A DNA stretch of 10,925 bases. It comes from DATBSK01 sp040902705 (GTDB lineage Bacteria > Actinomycetota > Acidimicrobiia > IMCC26256 > PALSA-555). Of this stretch, positions 1 to 5,567 are shown piece after piece. Under the pieces are notes generated by a model that searched no databases, had not been told where the DNA came from, and saw only the letters and a list, made by a program, of their open reading frames with translations. Each line of letters starts with the position of its first letter. The first letter of the stretch is position 1. The stretch is from the NCBI GenBank assembly GCA_040902705.1, contig JBBDWT010000225.1, positions 1-10,925 of the forward strand, read 5' to 3'. Position numbers and translations under genes: made by a program.

Positions 1-1278
1 GGCCCGCTCGACCAGGAGCTCCAAAGCCTTTCCTCGTGCGATCTCCGAGCGTACCGCCTCCACTGCGCCTCTCTGTTCGAGATCGCGTCGCACCTTGGCC
101 GGCTTCTCCCCCACCCGCTCGGCCAGCCGGTCGATCTCGGCGGCGACCTCGTCGTCGGTCGCGCTGATGCGCTCCTGGGCGACGACCGCCCGCAGGGCAA
201 GGTCGGCCTTGACGGCCTTCGCCGCGCCCTCCCGGATGCTGGCGACGAACACCTCCGGGTCCTGGCCGGCCGCGGCGAGGTACTGCGTGATGTCGACGCC
301 CTGGGGCTCGAGCCGGTGGTGGAGGTCGTGGAGCCGGCGCTCCATCTCCTGCGCGACAAGGGGCTCGGGCGCGTCGATGTCGACGAGGTCGGCCGCGGCT
401 TCGAGCACCTTGTCGCGCACGAGCATCTGGCTCTGCACCTTCGCGTACAGCTCGAGGCGCGAGCGCGCGTCCGCGCGCAGCTCGTCGATGGTGTCGAACT
501 CGCTCGCTTCCGACGCCCACTCGTCGTCGGCCTCGGGGAGCACCTTGCGCTTCGCTTCCTTGACGAGCACCTGGAACGAGACCTCGTTGCCGGCCCGCTC
601 GCCGAAGCGGTCGGGCAGCGTGTCGTCGAACTTCAGGATGTCGCCGGGCCGCGACCCGCGCAGCGATGCGTCGAGCGCAGGCACGAGCCCGTCCGACCCG
701 ACCTCGTAGAGGTAGTCGGTCGCGCTCAGCGCGTCGACGACCTCGTCGTCGATCGAGCCCTTGATGTCGATCTGCGCGTAGTCGCCGTCGGCGAGGGTGC
801 CGTCCTTGTCCTCGAGGTCGGCGAACCGATCGCGCAACGCATCGATCTGCTCGTCGATCGCCTCGTCGGGGATCTCGGGACTCGGCACCTCGACGCGGAC
901 GCCGTCGTAACCATCGAGCTGCACCGTCGGGCGCACCTCGACCACCGCGTCGAAGGCGACGTCGCCGTCGTCCTCGCCCGCGGTGATGTCGATCTCGGGT
1001 GGGGCGATGACGTCGATGTCCTCGGCCGCGACCGCCTCCGCGTAGTAGTCGGGCAGCGAGTCGCGCAGCGCCTGCTCGCGCGCGATGCCGGGGCCGAGGC
1101 GGGCCTCCAGGAGCTGGCGGGGCGCCTTGCCGGGGCGGAACCCCGGGATCCGCACCTCGTGCGCCAGCTTGCGGAAGGCCGAGTCGATCGCCTTCTCGAA
1201 CTCGGTCGCGGGGACGGCGACCTTCAGGCGGATCTTGTTGTCCTCGAGACGCTCGACGGACGTGGTCAGGGGCGCCAT
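1..1278 (-). CDS. tig: Trigger factor, ribosome-associated chaperone/PPIase (partial, C-terminus off the left edge)
   Basis: Trigger factor binds the ribosome exit tunnel and helps nascent proteins fold in the cytosol. The reading frame runs from an ATG at 1278 through 426 codons to base 1 without a stop, so the C-terminal end is missing. Residues 1-120 form the ribosome-binding domain, with the signature loop GFRPGKAPR at about 46-54. Residues about 150-245 match the FKBP-like PPIase domain (a stretch with DGDYAQIDIKG, then VSFQVLVKEAKRK). The rest is the charged helical C-terminal domain. A full protein is usually 430-480 residues, so little is likely missing. No Shine-Dalgarno is visible before the ATG. 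A minus-strand TACGAT hexamer at 1291-1296 ends 12 bases upstream of it, which would give a very short leader. In many bacteria clpP and clpX follow this gene, which would be beyond the left edge. The family call is firm. Confidence 0.96.
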   Translation of the reverse strand, partial: MAPLTTSVERLEDNKIRLKVAVPATEFEKAIDSAFRKLAHEVRIPGFRPGKAPRQLLEARLGPGIAREQALRDSLPDYYAEAVAAEDIDVIAPPEIDITAGEDDGDVAFDAVVEVRPTVQLDGYDGVRVEVPSPEIPDEAIDEQIDALRDRFADLEDKDGTLADGDYAQIDIKGSIDDEVVDALSATDYLYEVGSDGLVPALDASLRGSRPGDILKFDDTLPDRFGERAGNEVSFQVLVKEAKRKVLPEADDEWASEASEFDTIDELRADARSRLELYAKVQSQMLVRDKVLEAAADLVDIDAPEPLVAQEMERRLHDLHHRLEPQGVDITQYLAAAGQDPEVFVASIREGAAKAVKADLALRAVVAQERISATDDEVAAEIDRLAERVGEKPAKVRRDLEQRGAVEAVRSEIARGKALELLVERA

Positions 1279-1290
1279 AGGGGGAAAGGA

Positions 1291-1296
1291 ATCGTA
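1291..1296 (-). promoter_or_regulatory. Candidate -10 hexamer for tig (TACGAT)
   Basis: Reading the minus strand, TACGAT is followed by 12 bases and then the tig ATG. It fits the TANNNT form of actinobacterial -10 elements. No -35 hexamer could be recognised at 16-18 bases upstream. If it is used, transcription would start only a few bases before the start codon. Confidence 0.35.
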
Positions 1297-1330
1297 CCCG
1301 CCCCCTCGCGTCGCGCCGGCCATCGTGGCC

Positions 1331-1382
1331 GGACGCCACCGCACGGACACGCCGCGACCTCGCCTCACGCTCCGTCGGACGA
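1331..1382 (+). repeat. Left copy of the 52-bp near-identical block flanking the N gap
   Basis: Bases 1331-1382 match 1479-1530 at 49 of 52 positions. The three differences are single substitutions within about 15 bases. The block lies just upstream of tig and is non-coding. The mismatches argue for two strain variants, not sequencing error at one site. Confidence 0.85.
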
Positions 1383-1410
1383 GCCCCGAGCGCCCCCAAG
1401 ATCACGGGGC

Positions 1411-1464
1411 GATCGTACCCTGACCCCATGCGCCGACGACCGCTGACGCCGGCCGTCGTCGCGA
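1411..1464 (+). repeat. Left copy of the exact 54-bp block, including a truncated duplicate of the membrane-protein start
   Basis: Bases 1411-1464 are identical to 1617-1670. The block carries the TACCCT hexamer, the ATG (here at 1428) and the first 12 codons of the membrane protein gene, and then stops at the Ns. It is therefore a contig end and not a second gene. The short frame that appears to start at 1428 should not be annotated. Confidence 0.9.
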
Positions 1465-1474
1465 NNNNNNNNNN
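1465..1474. other. Scaffold gap (ten Ns)
   Basis: Ten consecutive Ns join two contigs. Because the sequence on the two sides overlaps in content, the gap is most likely artificial, with the contigs overlapping instead of being separated by unknown sequence. Confidence 0.95.
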
Positions 1475-1478
1475 GGCG

Positions 1479-1530
1479 GGACGCCACCGCACGGACGCGC
1501 CGCGAACTCACCTCACGCTCCGTCGGACGA
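1479..1530 (+). repeat. Right copy of the 52-bp near-identical block
   Basis: This block is the counterpart of 1331-1382 with three substitutions. It begins four bases after the N gap, as expected if the right contig starts inside the same intergenic region. Confidence 0.85.
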
Positions 1531-1616
1531 CCCGCCCGGCTGGGGTTCCGCGGGGAGACGACATCGTCGGCTTCCACGAGCCCGAGGACCGCCGGCCCGA
1601 CCACGATGCCGGCGAG
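1531..1616 (-). pseudogene. Possible relic of a CPA2/Kef-type cation:proton antiporter N-terminus
   Basis: Read on the minus strand, this 86-base segment, present only in the right contig copy, encodes LAGIVVGPAVLGLVEADD without a stop. The run LAGI-x2-GP-x-LG is the hallmark of an early transmembrane helix of CPA2 monovalent cation:proton antiporters (the Kef family). The flanks in this frame are the shared intergenic block on one side and a shadow of the membrane protein gene on the other, so no gene extends in either direction. It may be a short gene remnant, a chimeric assembly fragment or a coincidence. The match is only about 15 residues long. Confidence 0.25.
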
Positions 1617-1670
1617 GATCGTACCCTGACCCCATGCGCCGACGACCGCTGACGCCGGCCGTCGTCGCGA
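1617..1670 (+). repeat. Right copy of the exact 54-bp block, containing the genuine membrane-protein start
   Basis: This block is identical to 1411-1464. Here the reading frame continues past the block into a 429-residue protein, which marks this copy as the functional one. An exact overlap of this size with divergence immediately to its left resembles two alternative paths that converge in an assembly graph. Confidence 0.9.
1622..1627 (+). promoter_or_regulatory. Candidate -10 hexamer (TACCCT) giving a leaderless transcript
   Basis: TACCCT ends six bases before the ATG at 1634. With a usual 6-7 base spacing from the -10 to the start site, the message would begin at or next to the A of the ATG. 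No Shine-Dalgarno is present, which fits a leaderless mRNA, a common type in actinobacteria. Confidence 0.45.
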
Positions 1671-2923
1671 CCGTGCTCGTGGTGCTCGCGGTCGTCGCTC
1701 AGCTCCTGCGTCAGCGCGGCACCCCCGCGTGGGACGTCGTGCAGTCCGACGACGGCTACGGGTTCCTCGTGCCCGTGTGGACCAACGACGTCGTCCCATT
1801 GCTCTGGCGCAGCTACGCCGGATACCTCCAGGTCGTCCCGCGCCTCGTGGCGACGCCGCTCGCCGCGCTCCCGGCCTCGTGGGGGGCGGCGTATCTCACC
1901 GTCACGAGCGCGGTGATCACCGTGCTGCTCGGCTGGTTCGTCGCCCTTGCGGCGCGGGGTCTCGTCCGCCAGGCGTGGCTTCGCTGGGCGCTGGCGCTCA
2001 CCGTCATCTTCCTTCCCGGCGCGGGGTGGGAGACCACGGGGGTGCTGAGCGAGCAGCAGTTCGTGCTGGTGCTCGCCGCCTTCTGGGCGGTGATCTCCGT
2101 GCAGCGGTCCCGACCGATGCTCGTCGCGCGCGTGGGGGTCGTCGTGCTCGCGGTGACGAGCGCGCCGCTCGCGCTGCTGTTCCTGCCGCTTGCCGCGGCG
2201 ATCGTGTGGTGGCGACGAGATCGAACCGATGCGATCGTCGCCGTCGCGCTCGTGATCGGGTCGATCCTCCAGGGGATCGCGATGCTCGTGTCGAGCGGCC
2301 CGCCGCCGATCGGCCCGCGCACACTCCGTGGCGTCCCCTCGATCTACCTGCAACGCGTCGTCGCTTCCTGGGCGGTCGGAGACACCCAGCTCGACGACGC
2401 GTGGCGCTATCTCGGCACGCCACTGCTCGTCTTCGCCACCGCGCTCGCAGTCGCGATCATCGCGGTGCTCGCGGCGACGGTCGCGCGCCGACAATGGATA
2501 TGGGCGGGCGCAGCCTTCACGTGGTCGGGTTTCGCGCTCGCGGTCTCGCTGTGGTCGCGCGGGATCACCGAGCAGCTGCCGGTGCAGGAGGGGTCGTTCA
2601 GCTACGCGGGCGCGCGCTACGTCCTGGTGCCGCTCTGGCTGTTCATCTCGGGGCTGGTGCTGCTCGCCGGCGGCCCGCCACGTGAGGACTCCCCGGTGTG
2701 GTCGGGGCGCACGGCGACCATCGCGAGGTACGCGCTCGTCGCCCAGCTCGCAGTGATGGCCGTGGTCGGCTTCCGCGTCGACAGCCTGCGGTCGCCCGGC
2801 CCGAGCTTCGCTTCCGAGCTCCGCGCGGTGCGCGCCGAGTGCCGCGAAGGGCCGGGACGCTCCGCGGTCATGCGATTCGCGCCACCGTCCTTCTACGCAA
2901 CTGTGCCGTGCGACGCGCGGTGA
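1634..2923 (+). CDS. Polytopic membrane protein of unknown function, possibly GT-C glycosyltransferase-like
   Basis: The 429-residue protein has about ten hydrophobic segments, near residues 8-26, 84-108, 115-131, 142-157, 163-193 (long, may be two), 199-220, 261-283, 286-307, 329-346 and 363-381. It sits in the cytoplasmic membrane. Between the first two helices is an external-type loop with DDGYG (39-43) and SYAGYLQVVPR (60-70). A second GARY motif lies at 326-329. Acidic residues in the first loop and an overall ten-helix plan recall GT-C type glycosyltransferases that use lipid-linked sugars, but I cannot assign a family. The C-terminal tail (from about 385) is soluble, with Cys403 and Cys426, which could form a disulfide if exported. 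The start is the ATG six bases after TACCCT, with no ribosome site. The first 12 codons are duplicated across the scaffold gap. Confidence 0.8.
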   Translation: MRRRPLTPAVVATVLVVLAVVAQLLRQRGTPAWDVVQSDDGYGFLVPVWTNDVVPLLWRSYAGYLQVVPRLVATPLAALPASWGAAYLTVTSAVITVLLGWFVALAARGLVRQAWLRWALALTVIFLPGAGWETTGVLSEQQFVLVLAAFWAVISVQRSRPMLVARVGVVVLAVTSAPLALLFLPLAAAIVWWRRDRTDAIVAVALVIGSILQGIAMLVSSGPPPIGPRTLRGVPSIYLQRVVASWAVGDTQLDDAWRYLGTPLLVFATALAVAIIAVLAATVARRQWIWAGAAFTWSGFALAVSLWSRGITEQLPVQEGSFSYAGARYVLVPLWLFISGLVLLAGGPPREDSPVWSGRTATIARYALVAQLAVMAVVGFRVDSLRSPGPSFASELRAVRAECREGPGRSAVMRFAPPSFYATVPCDAR

Positions 2924-3003
2924 GCAGCGTCAGCGCTCGAGCACCCTACGATGGGCGCGACAGCCGGGGATCCTTGCCGGTCGTTCTCGGCGTGCGGCTG
3001 TCG

Positions 3004-3009
3004 TACCCT
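3004..3009 (+). promoter_or_regulatory. Candidate -10 hexamer upstream of tRNA-Pro (TACCCT)
   Basis: TACCCT lies 30 bases before tRNA-Pro, in the context GTACCCTTGGTTC. A nearly identical context, GTACCCTTGTTCC, precedes tRNA-His at 5403-5415. The shared string at two independent tRNA genes supports a promoter role. No -35 at standard spacing is convincing. Confidence 0.4.
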
Positions 3010-3039
3010 TGGTTCGACCACGGCAACGGGCAACGGCAA

Positions 3040-3116
3040 CGGGGAGTAGCGCAGCCAGGTAGCGCACCTGCTTTGGGGGCAGGCGGTCGGGGGTTCAAAT
3101 CCCCCCTCCCCGACCA
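3040..3116 (+). tRNA. tRNA-Pro (anticodon UGG)
   Basis: The acceptor stem CGGGGAG (3040-3046) pairs over 7 bp with CTCCCCG (3106-3112), followed by A and an encoded CCA (3114-3116). The anticodon stem CCTGC/GCAGG encloses the loop TTTGGGG, so the anticodon is TGG. The T arm contains the usual GGTTCAAAT. The molecule decodes CCA and other proline codons. A tRNA-Gly follows 25 bases downstream and is probably co-transcribed. Confidence 0.96.
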
Positions 3117-3141
3117 TCCGGGTCTACCGTCGCGGCCCCGC

Positions 3142-3215
3142 GCGGGTGTAGCTCAATGGCAGAGCCTCAGACTTCCAATCTGATGACGGGAGTTCGATTC
3201 TCCTCACCCGCTCCA
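3142..3215 (+). tRNA. tRNA-Gly (anticodon UCC)
   Basis: The acceptor GCGGGTG (3142-3148) pairs with CACCCGC (3205-3211), followed by T and an encoded CCA (3213-3215). The anticodon stem TCAGA/TCTGA holds the loop CTTCCAA, giving anticodon TCC. The T loop TTCGATT is standard. No hairpin terminator is evident between this gene and the convergent gene that ends at 3239. Confidence 0.96.
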
Positions 3216-3238
3216 CACCGGCGTCCGGCGGATGCAGA

Positions 3239-3898
3239 TCACAGACCTCGGACGATCAGGTAGACGCCGAACACGATCTCCACCGCGAGGACGATCGCCC
3301 GCCGGTGACGGGTCATCGCCCCGTCGAGCCGGGTGAGTGCCCGCTGCGCCGGCCCCGGCACGACGACGCGCAGCAACAGCGGCACGGTCGCAGGAAGCGA
3401 CGCGAACCCGAGCATCACGAGCAGCGCGACGGCCTGGTCGGAGGTGCTGACGTCGGCCCGACCGATGTCGCGCATCGCGGGGATGTACAGCACGATGGTG
3501 GTGACGTTGGTCGCCATCATCACCAGGCCGAGCGCGTAGGCACGGGCGAGACCGTCGTGATCGGCCGGATGTCTCGCCGTTCTCTCGGTCGTGGGGTCGC
3601 GCGGTCGCAGTGCCGTTCGCGCCGCGAGGGCCAGCAGCACCAGTCCGAGCACCAGGTCGACGCTGTCCGAAACCGCCCGCTCCGTCGCCGACGGATGGTG
3701 ATCGGCGAAGCGGTCGAGCACGGTGATGCCCAGCACGCTGATCACCGCGAGCACGCTCAGCACGCCGAGGGCGAACAGTGCACCCCGTGCGACCGGCCGT
3801 CGTGGCGAGCACATGAGCAGCACGCTGACGGTGAGCACCGTCGGGCTGACCGCTGCGCCGAGGCCGAGCGGCACGACGCGTGCCATCAGCTCACCCAC
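3239..3898 (-). CDS. GAP/Sap (sulfolipid-1-addressing)-like integral membrane protein
   Basis: The 219-residue protein has six clear hydrophobic helices, near residues 8-29, 37-60, 80-96, 118-139, 155-176 and 199-218. A charged cytoplasmic-type loop rich in R, T and D lies between helices 3 and 4 (97-116). Helix 1 carries AAVSPTVLTVSVLL, followed by a basic SPRRP turn. This layout matches the GAP/Sap family within the LysE transporter superfamily, whose mycobacterial members help move glycolipids to the cell surface. Substrate cannot be read from the sequence. The frame opens with GTG at 3898, and an ATG at 3886 (residue 5) is an equally reasonable start. Neither has a strong ribosome site. 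It converges on tRNA-Gly. Family assignment rests on topology and helix 1, so it is moderate. Confidence 0.75.
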   Translation of the reverse strand: MGELMARVVPLGLGAAVSPTVLTVSVLLMCSPRRPVARGALFALGVLSVLAVISVLGITVLDRFADHHPSATERAVSDSVDLVLGLVLLALAARTALRPRDPTTERTARHPADHDGLARAYALGLVMMATNVTTIVLYIPAMRDIGRADVSTSDQAVALLVMLGFASLPATVPLLLRVVVPGPAQRALTRLDGAMTRHRRAIVLAVEIVFGVYLIVRGL

Positions 3899-3953
3899 GT
3901 CGCCGACCGTACCGGTCGAGCACCGCCGCCGCGGGCGCCGTGACCCAGGGCCG

Positions 3954-4277
3954 CTACGGCGTAGGCCGGAACCGCTCGTCGAGCATCACGAGATGGTCGG
4001 TGAGCTCGGGGTCCGCGCCCGGCCCGTAGCTCGACACGAGCGTGCCCCCGGCACCACAGATCGGGCAGCGCATCGCGTAGACGACGGCTTCCTCGTCGGG
4101 ATCGCTCGGACCCTCGTACCGGAAGACCCGGACCACCTCGGCACGCGGGATGTCGTGCACCGCGCCGCACGCGTCACACCGCAAGGCGCCGTCGCGCAGG
4201 AGGAAGGAGGCACCGAACCCCTCCGCGGCGAACGAGTTCAGCGCCTCGAGCACGGTCGTCGGCTCGCCGGGACTCAT
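3954..4277 (-). CDS. Small putative zinc-binding protein with two CXXC motifs
   Basis: The 107-residue soluble protein has CDAC at residues 34-37 and CPIC at 71-74, each followed by glycine. This is the arrangement of a four-cysteine zinc site. Between them is RVFRYEGPSDPDEEAVVYAM, and after them a GTLVSSYGPGAD segment. The pattern RFEG-x-DPD-x-IVYA then GxLVxxYGxxAD recalls short conserved bacterial proteins sometimes labelled phosphoribosylpyrophosphate synthetase. That label is unsupported, because no PRPP-synthetase or phosphoribosyltransferase motif is present. I chose the ATG at 4277. A GTG directly before it (4278-4280) is in frame. The gene ends 55 bases before the GAP-like gene and may share its transcript. 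Function is unknown. Confidence 0.7.
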   Translation of the reverse strand: MSPGEPTTVLEALNSFAAEGFGASFLLRDGALRCDACGAVHDIPRAEVVRVFRYEGPSDPDEEAVVYAMRCPICGAGGTLVSSYGPGADPELTDHLVMLDERFRPTP

Positions 4278-4392
4278 CACGACATGCTGCCACCGCTAGG
4301 GCCGGCCCGGTACCGAGCCGACCGCGGCTCGTGCTGCTCCGGCAGGTGGGGAGAGACCCCGAGGGGAGCGTCGGCGCCGGCGCGGCTCCCGC

Positions 4393-4398
4393 TAGGTT
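4393..4398 (+). promoter_or_regulatory. Candidate -10 hexamer (TAGGTT) for the first SDR gene
   Basis: TAGGTT ends eight bases before the GTG at 4407, in a 129-base divergent spacer. No Shine-Dalgarno lies between them, so the mRNA would be leaderless or nearly so, as proposed for the membrane protein gene. Confidence 0.4.
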
Positions 4399-4406
4399 CT
4401 GCGCCC

Positions 4407-5195
4407 GTGCTGCTCGATCGATTCTCAGTCAAGGGCAAGGTGGCGCTCGTGACCGGCGCCGGGCGCGGGATCGGCGCCGGGTGCGCGCGTGCGCTCGCCG
4501 AAGCCGGCGCCGATGTCGCGATCACCGCGCGGACGTCGGAACAGCTCGAGGCCGTCGCCGACGACATCGGCGCGCTCGGGAGCCGCGCCCTCGTGTTCCC
4601 CGCGGACGTCAACGACCTCGCAGCCGTCGACGCGTTCGTCGCGGCGGCACTCGACGAGTTCGGCCGCATCGACATCGTGGTCAACAACGCGGGCGGATCG
4701 ATGCCGATGCCGCTGCTCGACACCTCGGTACGTGCGTTCGAGCAGGCGTTCCACTTCAACGTGACCACGGCGTTCGCCCTGAGCGTGGCGGCGATCCCGC
4801 ACATGCTCGACGGTGACGGCGGCGCGATCGTCAACATCTCCTCGGCCATGGGCCGCCTGCGCGACCGCGGCTTCGTGGCCTACGGCACGGCCAAGGCCGC
4901 GCTGTCGCACATGACGCGCCTCATGGCGGCCGACTGCGCGCCGCGCATCCGTGTGAACGGGATCGCAGTGGGCTCGGTCGCAACGTCGGCGCTCGAGGTC
5001 GTGCTCACCGACGATGCGCTGCGCAGCGAGATGGTCGACGGCACGCCGCTGCGCCGTCTCGGTGAGGTCGACGACATCGCCCTCGCCGCGCTCTACCTGG
5101 CGTCCGACGCCGGGAGCTTCGTCACCGGCAAGGTGTTCGAGATCGACGGGGGTCTCGAAGCCGCGAACCTCGCGCTGGGGCTCCCGGACCTCTAG
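4407..5195 (+). CDS. Short-chain dehydrogenase/reductase (classical SDR)
   Basis: The 262-residue cytosolic oxidoreductase uses NAD(H) or NADP(H) on an unknown alcohol or ketone. The Rossmann nucleotide site TGAGRGIG is at residues 16-23, Arg42 closes strand 2 (ITAR, often seen in NADP-preferring members), and NNAG is at 93-96. The catalytic set is complete: Asn118, Ser146, Tyr159 and Lys163 (YGTAK). The C-terminal FVTGKVFEIDGGLE is the usual SDR end. Length is typical. The frame stays open far upstream, but the family's N-terminus (about ten residues before the first strand) and the preceding TAGGTT fix the start at GTG 4407. It is divergent from the small CXXC protein. tRNA-Arg follows 48 bases after the stop. 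It resembles the SDR at 7708 but differs throughout, so it is a paralogue and not a recent duplicate. Confidence 0.93.
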   Translation: MLLDRFSVKGKVALVTGAGRGIGAGCARALAEAGADVAITARTSEQLEAVADDIGALGSRALVFPADVNDLAAVDAFVAAALDEFGRIDIVVNNAGGSMPMPLLDTSVRAFEQAFHFNVTTAFALSVAAIPHMLDGDGGAIVNISSAMGRLRDRGFVAYGTAKAALSHMTRLMAADCAPRIRVNGIAVGSVATSALEVVLTDDALRSEMVDGTPLRRLGEVDDIALAALYLASDAGSFVTGKVFEIDGGLEAANLALGLPDL

Positions 5196-5222
5196 TTCGG
5201 CCCGGGATCGGCGGGTCCCGCG

Positions 5223-5228
5223 TACGCT
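5223..5228 (+). promoter_or_regulatory. Candidate -10 hexamer upstream of tRNA-Arg (TACGCT)
   Basis: TACGCT lies 15 bases before tRNA-Arg and just after the SDR stop. It fits the TANNNT form seen upstream of other tRNAs here. No convincing -35 was found. Confidence 0.35.
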
Positions 5229-5243
5229 GGAAGCGTCATACGA

Positions 5244-5318
5244 GCGCCCGTAGCTCAGTCTGGACAGAGCGACGGACTTCTATTCCGTTGGTCGGGGGTT
5301 CGAATCCCTCCGGGCGCG
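5244..5318 (+). tRNA. tRNA-Arg (anticodon UCU), CCA not encoded
   Basis: The acceptor GCGCCCG (5244-5250) pairs with CGGGCGC (5311-5317), followed by the discriminator G5318. The next bases are CCG, so the CCA tail is not encoded and must be added by tRNA nucleotidyltransferase. The anticodon stem ACGGA/TCCGT holds the loop CTTCTAT, giving TCT, which reads AGA and AGG. The other complete tRNAs in the window all encode CCA. Confidence 0.95.
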
Positions 5319-5403
5319 CCGCAGTACCGTTCGCTCCGAGGTTCTCGGGTTCTCGGTCTGACACGAGCCGGGTTTCGCTGGCCGTTGCGGCAGAACGTCC
5401 GTG

Positions 5404-5409
5404 TACCCT
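5404..5409 (+). promoter_or_regulatory. Candidate -10 hexamer upstream of tRNA-His (TACCCT)
   Basis: TACCCT in the context GTACCCTTGTTCC lies 41 bases before tRNA-His. It nearly repeats the context upstream of tRNA-Pro. A TTGCGG at 5385-5390 is only 13 bases away, too close for a standard -35. Confidence 0.4.
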
Positions 5410-5450
5410 TGTTCCCCGCAGCACGCAGCGGACCAGCGGCGTGCTCCCAT

Positions 5451-5528
5451 GGTGGCCGTAGCTCAGCTGGCGAGAGCGCCGGGTTGTGATCCCGGAGGTC
5501 GGGGGTTCGAAACCCCTCGGTCACCCCA
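5451..5528 (+). tRNA. tRNA-His (anticodon GUG) with encoded G-1
   Basis: The acceptor GTGGCCG (5452-5458) pairs with CGGTCAC (5518-5524), with one G-U pair. G5451 is the extra 5' G-1 that identifies tRNA-His, and it faces the discriminator C5525. CCA is encoded at 5526-5528. The anticodon stem CCGGG/CCCGG encloses TTGTGAT, giving GTG. A strong hairpin follows nine bases downstream. Confidence 0.96.
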
Positions 5529-5536
5529 CTCGAAGC

Positions 5537-5560
5537 ACGCGCCCCGCAGCCGGGGCGCGT
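5537..5560. terminator. GC-rich hairpin, probable bidirectional terminator
   Basis: ACGCGCCCCG and CGGGGCGCGT form a perfect 10-bp stem with a four-base CAGC loop. It lies between tRNA-His and the stop of the convergent TIGR01777-type gene at 5568. There is no T tract on either side, as is frequent in high-GC actinobacteria, so termination is inferred from strength and position. Confidence 0.7.
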
Positions 5561-5567
5561 CTTCGCG

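Larger units (their letters stand above)
1279..1633. other. Intergenic region between tig and the membrane protein gene, containing a scaffold gap and duplicated contig ends
   Basis: This 355-base stretch holds no credible complete gene. It contains a left copy (1331-1464) and a right copy (1479-1670) of one divergent intergenic region, separated by ten Ns. Copies of a 5' block (52 bases, 3 mismatches) and a 3' block (54 bases, identical) flank unequal middle parts: 28 bases at 1383-1410 and 86 bases at 1531-1616. The real chromosome probably has only one copy, so the true tig to membrane-protein distance is probably about 200 bases or a little less. Confidence 0.8.

Noticed and set aside
316..1446. 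Long plus-strand frame antisense to trigger factor
   Set aside because: It is rich in R, V, D and L with no domain, and mirrors the codon bias of tig on the other strand. Long antisense frames are expected in very GC-rich DNA.
1428..1652. Short plus-strand frame starting with the duplicated membrane-protein N-terminus
   Set aside because: It runs through the Ns and exists only because a contig end is duplicated. After the gap it reads non-coding sequence.
1331..1670. Genuine tandem repeat or mobile element at the duplicated blocks
   Set aside because: There are no terminal inverted repeats or transposase, and the Ns plus truncated gene start point to a scaffold join.
2893..3117. Minus-strand frame across tRNA-Pro with a GFEPPTACPQSR-like peptide
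   Set aside because: Peptides of this type are well-known spurious translations of tRNA genes. The same applies to the antisense frames over tRNA-Arg and tRNA-His at 5236-5524.
3216..3238. Possible terminator after tRNA-Gly (CCGGCGTCCGGCGG)
   Set aside because: The GC-rich bases form a direct and not an inverted repeat, so no stable hairpin could be drawn.
3723..4406. N-terminal extension of the first SDR (228 extra residues in frame)
   Set aside because: The extension is low-complexity and Arg/Pro-rich, lies antisense to two real genes, and SDR proteins of this class begin close to GTG 4407.
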